Assembly (NCBI GenBank): GCA_034096865.1
Contig: JAWQFJ010028519.1
Coordinates: 25,001-40,000 of the forward strand
DNA length: 15,000 nucleotides
Source of the DNA: Theodoxus fluviatilis
Taxonomy: Eukaryota; Mollusca; Gastropoda; Cycloneritida; Neritidae
Direction of reading: 5' to 3'
In this document: positions 9,744 to 15,000 of the stretch, piece after piece
How positions within the stretch are numbered: the first letter of the stretch is position 1
Layout: each line of letters starts with the position of its first letter
The notes under the pieces: generated by a model
The model's database searches: none
What the model was told of the DNA's origin: nothing
Seen by the model: the letters and a program-made list of their open reading frames with translations, nothing else
Program-made: the position numbers and the translations under genes

Positions 9744-9749
9744 TTAAGT

Positions 9750-10670
9750 CCTTGCTGTGTTGCTACTACCCCATTAAGTGTGCTACACATAACACTGAGT
9801 CTACCATGAGGTCTCCTTGCTGTACTGCTACTGCCCCATTAAGTGTGCTACACATAACACTGAGTCTACCATGAAGTCTTTGCTGTACTGTTACTGCCCC
9901 ATCAAGTGTGCTACACATAACACTGAGTCCACCATGAGGTCTCCTTGCTGTACTGCTACTGCCCCATTAAGTGTGCTACATAAAGCACTAAATCCATGAT
10001 GAAGTCTCTTTGCTGTATTGCTACTGCCCCACCAAGTGTGCTACATGATAAAGCACTAAATCCATCTTCAAGCCTCTTTGCTGTATTGCTACTACCCCAT
10101 TAAGTGTGCTACACAAAACCCTAAATCCACCCTGAAGTCTTTGCTGTGTTGCTACTACCCCATTAAGTGTGCTACACATAACATTGAGTCCACCATGAGG
10201 TCTCCTTGCTGTATTGCTACTACCCCATTAAGTGTGCTACACATAACACTACATCCACCATGAGGTCTCCTTGCTGTACTGCTACTGCCCCATTAAGTGT
10301 GCTACATAAAGCACTAAATCCATCATGAAGCCTCTTTGCTGTATTGCTACTACCCCATTAAGTGTGCTACACAAACCCTAAATCCACCATGAAGTTTTTG
10401 CTGTGTTGCTACTGCCCCATCAAGTGTGCTACACATAACACTGAGTCCACCATGAGGTCTCCTTGCTGTACTGCTACTGCCCCATCAAGTGTGCTACACA
10501 TACCACTAAATCCACCCTGAGGTCTCCTTGCTGTACTGCTACTGCCCCATTAAGTGTGCTACACATACCACTAAATCCACCCTGAGGTCTCCTTGCTGTA
10601 CTGCTACTGCCCCATAAAGTATGCTACATATAGCACTACATCCACCATGAGGTCTCCTTGCTGTATTGCA
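9750..10670 (+). repeat. 65-bp minisatellite, block 1 (14 units plus a partial)
   Basis: Tandem units of about 60-68 bp built on TTGCTGTDYTGCTACTRCCCC, then CAAGTGTGCTACA, then ATCCACCATGAGG. Two unit types intermix: one with GAGGTCTCCTTGCTGTACTGCTACTG, the other lacking three bases (GAAGTCTTTGCTGTGTTGCTACTA). Several units carry CATAAAGCACTAAATCC variants. The block ends in a partial unit CTGTATTGCAG and a 90-bp tail. Open frames such as CYCPIKCATHNTEST are artefacts of the array. Confidence 0.95.
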
Positions 10671-10760
10671 GGTAAAGTTAGCTTGAACATTGACTAGATG
10701 AGGCACTCATTTGCTCATATATTATCTTCTCCATGCTAGGTCATTGGCCAAAACTTCAAT
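10671..10760. repeat. 90-bp tail of minisatellite block, copy 1
   Basis: Unique 90-bp segment after the partial unit. It matches 11734-11823 with three mismatches. It starts at a GGTAAAGTT that follows TTGCA, so the junction looks like a splice-donor consensus (CAG|GTAAAG), and it ends after CATTGGCCAAAACTTCAAT. Confidence 0.92.
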
Positions 10761-11733
10761 CTAGCTGTGTTGCTACTACCCCATTAAGTGTGCTACACAT
10801 AACACTGAGTCCACCATGAGGTCTCCTTGCTGTACTGCTACTGCCCCATCAAGTGTGCTACACATAACACTGAATCCACCATGAGGTCTTTGCTGTGTTG
10901 CTACTACCCCATCAAGTGTGCTACACATAACACTACATCCACCATGAAGTCTTTGCTGTGTTGCTACTACCCCATCAAGTGTGCTACACATAACACTGAA
11001 TCCACCATGAGGTCTCCTTGCTGTACTGCTACTGCCCCATCAAGTGTGCTACACATAACACTACATCCACCATGAAGTCTTTGCTGTGTTGCTACTACCC
11101 CATCAAGTGTGCTACACATAACACTGAATCCACCATGAGGTCTCCTTGCTGTACTGCTACTACCCCATCAAGTGTGCTACACATAACACTGAATCCACCA
11201 TGAGGTCTCCTTGCTGTACTGCTACTGCCCCATTAAGTGTGCTACATAAAGCACTAAATCCATGATGAAGTCTCTTTGCTGTGTTGCTACTACCCCATTA
11301 AGTGTGCTACACAAAACCCTAAATCCACCCTGGTCTTTGCTGTGTTGCTACTACCCCATTAAGTGCTACACATAACACTGAGTCCACCATGAGGTCTCCT
11401 TGCTGTACTGCTACTGCCCCATCAAGTGTGCTACACATAACACTGAGTCCACCATGAAGTCTTTGCTGTACTGCTACTGCCCCATTAAGTGCTACACATA
11501 ACACTGAGTCCACCATGAGGTCTCCTTGCTGTACTACTACTGCCCCATCAAGTGTGCTACACATAACACTGAGTCCACCATGAGGTCTCCTTGCTGTACT
11601 GCTACTGCCCCATCAAGTGTGCTACACATACCACTAAATCCACCCTGAGGTCTCCTTGCTGTACTGCTACTGCCCCATAAAGTATGCTACATATAGCACT
11701 ACATCCACCATGAGGTCTCCTTGCTGTATTGCA
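10761..11733 (+). repeat. 65-bp minisatellite, block 2 (15 units plus a partial)
   Basis: Continuation of the same array. Its closing units (CCCATAAAGTATGCTACATA and the partial CTGTATTGCAG) match those at the end of block 1, about 1063 bp upstream. Blocks 1 and 2 are therefore related by a kilobase-scale tandem duplication followed by gain or loss of units. Confidence 0.94.
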
Positions 11734-11823
11734 GGTAAAGTTAGCTTGAACATTGACCAGATGAGGCACACATTTGCTCATATATTATCTTCTCCATGCT
11801 AGGTCATTAGCCAAAACTTCAAT
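11734..11823. repeat. 90-bp tail of minisatellite block, copy 2
   Basis: Second copy of the 90-bp tail (87/90 identical to 10671-10760). It is followed by unique sequence leading into the 3' end of the minus-strand zinc-finger gene 100 bp away. Confidence 0.92.
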
Positions 11824-11922
11824 CCTTCAGAGCTGTCCTACCAGAGTAATTGGCAGTGTGATCTGGTTTTATCTCAATTGACAGTATATACCCAGTGTTA
11901 GTAGCAGCACAGTTTATGGCAT

Positions 11923-12892
11923 CTACTTTGCTATTTTTCTTTTCTTTTGAAGCATGTTATACACACAGTTCTTAATGTCTTTCCAGTGTCTTTTTCTTAA
12001 AGAAGGCTCAGCAGCCCTTGCCTGCTCTGCTTCATGTTTTTTGGGGACTGTATTGAGGTGGAGACATCCTGCCAACTGCCTGTTCACACTGTCAAGTTCT
12101 TCAATGGTCCATGGTATCTTTCTGCATGGTTTTCTTGTACGCGTGGCTTTGCTGACAGTGGGAGAGTCAGGTAGATCATCGCCTGCACCTGATGGTTCAT
12201 AGTCTGAATCACTCACATCTTCCGGCTTTCGTGGACATCTTTTGGTGTGGGTTGTCAACAGCTGCCGTTTATACAGGCCCTTGCAAAATGGACATGCCAG
12301 GCAGTCTTCTACTCGTCTCTGGCTTTTCCTGTACTTGGGAATCAAACTACCGGTTCCTTCCTCTAAGACCTCACGGTTATATGCAAAGTCTCCTTGATTT
12401 TGAAGCATTACAAATGCTTCCCTTCTCTCTTTGGAGCCTTTGGCAAGCAACAATATAGCTGCTACCTCTTTTTCATTTGAGTGCACTTTCTGCAGGTGAG
12501 TGGACATTTTCAGGACCATTTTTTGGCAAAACAAGCAAGAGTGTTGTTTCTTCCATTTGCCTGTATTTCTACTAACACTGACTGGACTGGTTTTATCTGT
12601 TTGACAATCATCCTTAACACAAACGACCATGTCACTTGCACCAGAGTCATAATTTTCACAATTCACAATCAGTACAGAACTTTCACAGTCCTCTTTTTCC
12701 ACTCCTCCACAGCCCTCTTTTTCTCCTCGCCCACAGTCCTCTTTTTCCGCTCGTCCACAGTCCTCTTTTTCCGCTCGTCCACAGTCCTCTTTTTCCGCTT
12801 GTCCACAGTCCTCTTTTTCCGCTCTTCCACAGTCCTCTTTTTCCGCTCGCCCACAGCCATCTTTTTCAGCTTGCCATTCTGAGTCCTTTGGT
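11923..12892 (-). CDS. C2H2/C2HC zinc-finger protein, 3' coding exon (residues 29-351)
   Basis: The exon starts after a strong acceptor (pyrimidine-rich, TTTTCAG at 12899-12893 on minus) and runs to a TAG at 11925-11923. Joined to 14324-14409 it gives 351 aa. Residues 37-100 are eight tandem octapeptides of AEKEDCGR type. Then an acidic/Ser segment, then finger 1 (C148-x2-C151-x9-H161-x4-H166), a helical linker (KEVAAILLLAKGSKERREAF), finger 2 (C229-x2-C232-x11-H244-x3-C248, a CCHC finger), an acidic spacer, and a basic C-terminus with IPWTIEELDSVNRQL and RHWKDIKNCVYNMLQKKRK (Myb/SANT-like feel; inference). The two-finger plus W/EE C-terminus plan resembles uncharacterised animal proteins that occur in many copies, often near mobile DNA. 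Probably nuclear and nucleic-acid binding; target unknown. Confidence 0.78.
12679..12870 (-). repeat. in-frame 24-bp coding minisatellite (octapeptide x8)
   Basis: Eight 24-bp units within the zinc-finger gene encode [AGV]EKE[DG]CG[RQG]-like octapeptides (first unit AEKDGCGR, last VEKEDCES). The period is a multiple of three, so copy-number change preserves the frame. Each unit contributes one cysteine. The central copies are nearly identical at the DNA level; the outer ones diverge, as expected for unequal exchange. Confidence 0.93.
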
Positions 12893-13123
12893 CTGAAAAC
12901 ACCAACAAAGAAACTGATAGTCAAAATATTACTTGACTGTGCTATGTGGTGTAAGGGAAGTGGTTATCATGCAATGTCTGAAACAGGAACAGGGACAAAA
13001 TAACAAGAAGAGCCACAGGAGCTGAAAACATGATAGATTCTGTGATTTGGTTACCTGGGGAGAGAGAGACAAGGAAGGACACTTCAGTGACACTTGTTTG
13101 GGTGGTGTTTTCAAAAATAAAAT

Positions 13124-13162
13124 TATAAACAAGAAGGGCAAAGCCCATACGACTCACATGCT
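13124..13162. repeat. 39-bp dispersed motif, copy A
   Basis: A segment containing AAGAAGGGCAAAGCCCATAC. It matches 14454-14492 at 32 of 39 positions in the same orientation and overlaps the left inverted end of the AGGTCA-rich repeat, so the family may extend further left than the inverted end. Confidence 0.65.
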
Positions 13163-13970
13163 TGACCTTGACCTTTACATAATCTTGACATTTACATGAC
13201 CTTGACATTCAGGTGACCTTCAAGGTCAAGGTCAAACAACTAAACCTAGCAATGACATCATACACTAAGAAATGCTTTACACATTTTTCCTACCAAAATA
13301 CATGTGACCTTGACCCAAGGTCAAGGTCATCCAAGGTCATGCAACACAAAGCCGTTAATTCAAGACATAGGAAGCACAATGGCACTTTCTACCATGAGAT
13401 ATGGTCACTTTTAGTGGTTCACTACCCCATTTTGGTCACATTTCATAAGGGTCAAAGTGACCTTGATGATATGTGACCAAATGTGTCTCATGATGAAAGT
13501 ATAACATGTGCCCCACATAATTATTAAGTTTGAAACAGTTATCTTCCATAGTTCAGGGTCAAGGTCACTTCAAAATATGTATACAATCCAACTTTGAAGA
13601 CCTACTGTGACCTTGACCTTGAAGCAAGGTCAACCAAACTGGTATCAAAAGATAGGGCTTACTTTGCCCTATATACCATATATAGGTGAGGTATCCAATC
13701 TCAAATACTTCAGAGAAAATTGAGAAAATGTAAACAATGGCTGTTTTTTAGACAACATTTATGGCCCCTGCGACCTTGACCTTGAAGCAAGGTCAAGTCA
13801 CTGTGTATGTTTTTTGAGGCCTTGTCATCATACACCATCATGTAACATTTGGTATTTATAGACTTAATAGTCTCTGAGAAAAGTCCAACGTTAAAGTTTT
13901 CGGACGCCCGGACGCCCAGACAGACGAAACGGGTTAGTACATAGACTCACTTTTGCTTCGCATGTGAGTC
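13151..13970. mobile_element. AGGTCA-rich interspersed repeat with short inverted ends
   Basis: Left boundary GACTCACATG (13151-13160) and right boundary CATGTGAGTC (13961-13970) are exact reverse complements. Inside are more than a dozen AGGTCA/TGACCT half-sites, many as adjacent TGACCTTGACCTT or AAGGTCAAGGTCA pairs, in several clusters (13163-13241, 13306-13340, 13458, 13557-13573, 13607-13632, 13770-13796). A terminal mini-hairpin (GACTCAC 13944-13950 with GTGAGTC 13964-13970) closes it. This resembles an abundant gastropod repeat. No protein is encoded; transposition type unknown. Confidence 0.6.
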
Positions 13971-13989
13971 AAAAAAGCACCACCCTCGC

Positions 13990-14259
13990 TGCTCATTTTG
14001 ATTTAGATCAACGCAGAAAGGATTCTTCTTTCATTTGGAACTATTTGCGTGACTACAGGAGTGCTGTGTCAAAAGATATAGGCGTTACCATCTGGTTTCT
14101 CATGAACAAACCAACCGGAAGTGCCAGCCACTTCCGGATTGTTCGTTCATTATAAGTATTATAAGGTTTATTTCTTTTGACACAGCACTTCTGTGGTCAC
14201 GCAAATGGTTGCAAATGAAAGAAAAATCTTTTCTGCATTGATCAAAATCAAAATAAGCA
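13990..14259. mobile_element. foldback (MITE-like) long inverted repeat
   Basis: Arms 13990-14076 and 14173-14259 are reverse complements over 87 nt with about 9 mismatches (about 90% identity). The centre has its own hairpin CCGGAAGTG (14115-14123) / CACTTCCGG (14129-14137) with a 5-nt loop, flanked by further paired bases (GAAC...GTTC). The whole 270 bp could fold into one long hairpin with a looser middle section. No ORF and no clear target duplication. Confidence 0.8.
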
Positions 14260-14323
14260 GAGCAACAGCAGCACTAAAAAACAGTAGCAACAGAATCATA
14301 GCAAGGAAGAGCACCCTACTGAC

Positions 14324-14413
14324 CTCAACATAGGAAATGTGATGCTGTCTGTGTCGCTTTCTGAAGTTTCAAGAACGATTTCCTGTTCACTCTCAGCCTC
14401 ACAGTACATTTTC
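14324..14413 (-). CDS. 5' coding exon of the zinc-finger protein (residues 1-28 plus 2 nt)
   Basis: Exon bounded on the 5' side by an acceptor (T-rich tract ending TTCTTCAG, minus strand) and on the 3' side by donor GAG|GTCAGT. The ATG is at 14409-14407, only 4 nt into the exon, with A at -3, so at least one upstream non-coding exon is implied. It encodes an acidic Ser/Glu stretch (EAESEQEIVLETSESDTDSI). The split codon joins perfectly in phase to the exon at 12892. Confidence 0.65.
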
Positions 14414-14833
14414 CTGAAGAAAAAAACAACAAAAAACACATTATTAAGGCAACTATGAACAAAAAGGGCAAGGCCCACATGACTCAGGTGCTCTTACGCT
14501 AATTTATTAAGTTAAGCACAAATCACTAACCTTTATCTTGTATTTTCTGTATCAGATCAGTTCAAGTGATCGCACACTTGAGTTAAACAGTCGCCGCATA
14601 GTTTAAGGTTAGCGGGCATCCTTAATCCTGTACGTGCGTTTCCAGTATGATTGCGTTTCCGGTATGAGAACAAAAAATTGGCTTTGTTTGTGGATTTCGT
14701 AGATGAAATTTAAAAAAACATTTTCTGCTGTAAAATTAATAAAATCATATTTTATCATTACAAATCATAGAAGTGTACAATGACCCCCCCAAAATTGTAT
14801 TTTTTAACGCCAAAAGCATAAGGTAAACAGGTC

Positions 14834-14835
<2 letters not shown>
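14414..14835. other. upstream region of the zinc-finger gene, unassigned
   Basis: No gene identified. It contains the 39-bp copy B, a 15-bp direct repeat GCGTTTCCRGTATGA (14636-14650 and 14653-14667) and AT-rich sequence. An upstream 5' UTR exon or promoter is expected here or beyond the window, but I could not place it. Confidence 0.4.
14454..14492. repeat. 39-bp dispersed motif, copy B
   Basis: Second copy (32/39 identical to 13124-13162), just upstream of the first coding exon of the zinc-finger gene. It lacks the AGGTCA array that follows copy A, so it may be a solitary or truncated end of the same repeat family. Confidence 0.65.

Positions 14836-14894
<59 letters not shown>
14836..14894. 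repeat. (ATT)n trinucleotide microsatellite
   Basis: About 19-20 perfect TTA/ATT units with no interruption, implying a recent and probably polymorphic repeat. Confidence 0.97.
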
Positions 14895-15000
14895 GAAATT
14901 TTCATGGAAAATGAATGTGCATCAGCAGTGGCCTCAGTGCCGTCCGCCTCGTCATGCTGAGAAGTGGGCAGTGGTTCCTGATCCGACTGAGATTCTCTCA
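14895..15000. other. unassigned edge sequence
   Basis: The minus strand is open in one frame from the window edge (ESQSDQEPLPTSQHDEADG) and could be exon sequence continuing beyond the window, but it runs directly into the ATT repeat without a donor site. Not assigned. Confidence 0.25.

Larger units (their letters stand above)
7749..9747 (+). mobile_element. TTAA-flanked DNA transposon remnant (Kolobok/piggyBac-like)
   Basis: TTAA at 7749-7752 and 9744-9747 bracket a 1991-bp element whose ends are exact inverted repeats, GGCAAGACAC (7753-7762) and GTGTCTTGCC (9734-9743). With the TTAA and one more base, 15 bp are perfectly inverted across 2 kb. TTAA target-site duplication is characteristic of the piggyBac and Kolobok superfamilies. 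The inside holds a CCAAT-rich putative promoter, a 151-aa ORF with a Cys module like the N-terminus of Mutator-like transposases, and about 940 bp of AT-rich sequence with no transposase catalytic domain. I read it as an internally deleted or decayed copy. The inverted similarity weakens beyond the first 10-15 bp. Superfamily assignment is inference. Confidence 0.72.
12893..14323 (-). other. intron of the zinc-finger gene, 1431 bp
   Basis: Donor GTCAGT follows exon sequence TTGAG (boundary 14324/14323). The acceptor is a T-rich tract ending TTTTCAG (boundary 12893/12892). The upstream exon ends with two bases of a codon (AG) and the downstream exon supplies the third (A), giving Arg29 in frame with the zinc-finger ORF. 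The intron holds two repeats: an AGGTCA-rich element and a foldback element. Confidence 0.7.

Noticed and set aside
9750..11733. Possible CRISPR-like or coding array
   Set aside because: Whole units repeat without unique spacers, unit length varies, and the setting is a eukaryotic genome. The short Cys-rich peptides readable in both strands are by-products of the tandem repeat.
8345..12892. The truncated transposase ORF and the zinc-finger gene as two genes of one large mobile element
   Set aside because: The inverted TTAA ends close at 9747, before the zinc-finger gene, and no matching terminus was found to its right.
12481..12896. Plus-strand frames with FFRSSTVLF or SPLFPLVH repeats
   Set aside because: They are antisense shadows of the 24-bp coding minisatellite in the zinc-finger gene.
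14895..15000. Minus-strand frame at the window edge (ESQSDQEPLPTS...) as an upstream exon of the zinc-finger gene
   Set aside because: It reads straight into the ATT microsatellite as poly-Ile with no GT donor; it cannot be settled without sequence beyond the edge.

Overview
The window looks like eukaryotic, intron-bearing, repeat-rich animal DNA, most likely from a mollusc and probably a marine gastropod. This is inferred from three things: a cluster of the CAAGGGAGRTAACTC-type motif that litters molluscan genomes, an interspersed repeat packed with AAGGTCA/TGACCTT steps, and the abundance of long di- and tetranucleotide microsatellites. There are no bacterial operons, rRNA, tRNA or CRISPR arrays.

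Layout. 1-3370 is mostly non-coding: a TG/TA tract (289-613), a TCTG tract running into a 149-nt pure pyrimidine run (1151-1427), a 41-bp duplication (1913-1994), a 757-bp AC/GC tract (2047-2803) and a CTAC/CTGC/CACC tract (3085-3369). 3430-5045 is a decayed non-LTR retrotransposon reverse transcriptase (RT). It is split by an insertion of about 200 bp and later by a 13-copy, 40-bp minisatellite that grew out of its own coding sequence. A GATG tract follows. 5800-6200 carries a D/N/E-rich reading pattern broken by a frameshift and a stop. 6095-6768 has unassigned minus-strand open frames. 6873-6981 is a TC tract, followed by a second, different RT fragment (7011-7148).

Mobile DNA in the middle. 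7753-9743 is bounded by TTAA on both sides and by a perfect GGCAAGACAC / GTGTCTTGCC inverted terminus. It contains a 151-aa ORF with a CxxC...CxxC module like the N-terminus of the 'Mutator-like transposase' family, but no catalytic domain, so it looks like a deletion derivative of a TTAA-targeting DNA transposon (Kolobok- or piggyBac-like). Immediately outside its right end begins a minisatellite of about 65 bp with roughly 29 full units (9750-11733). It is organised as two blocks, each closed by the same 90-bp tail, about 1063 bp apart.

The best gene is on the minus strand. Exon 14324-14413 (ATG at 14409) joins exon 12892-11923 across a 1431-bp intron with good GT/AG sites and a matching reading phase. 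The 351-aa product has an acidic start, eight tandem copies of a Cys-containing octapeptide encoded by a 24-bp coding minisatellite, two zinc fingers and a basic W/E/K-rich C-terminus. Its intron carries an 820-bp repeat rich in AGGTCA half-sites with GACTCACATG inverted ends, and next to it a hairpin (foldback) element with 87-nt arms. An ATT repeat (14836-14894) lies near the right edge.

No new multi-gene system is evident. The noteworthy points are the truncated TTAA transposon, the minisatellite born inside an RT, and the zinc-finger gene with its octapeptide array.
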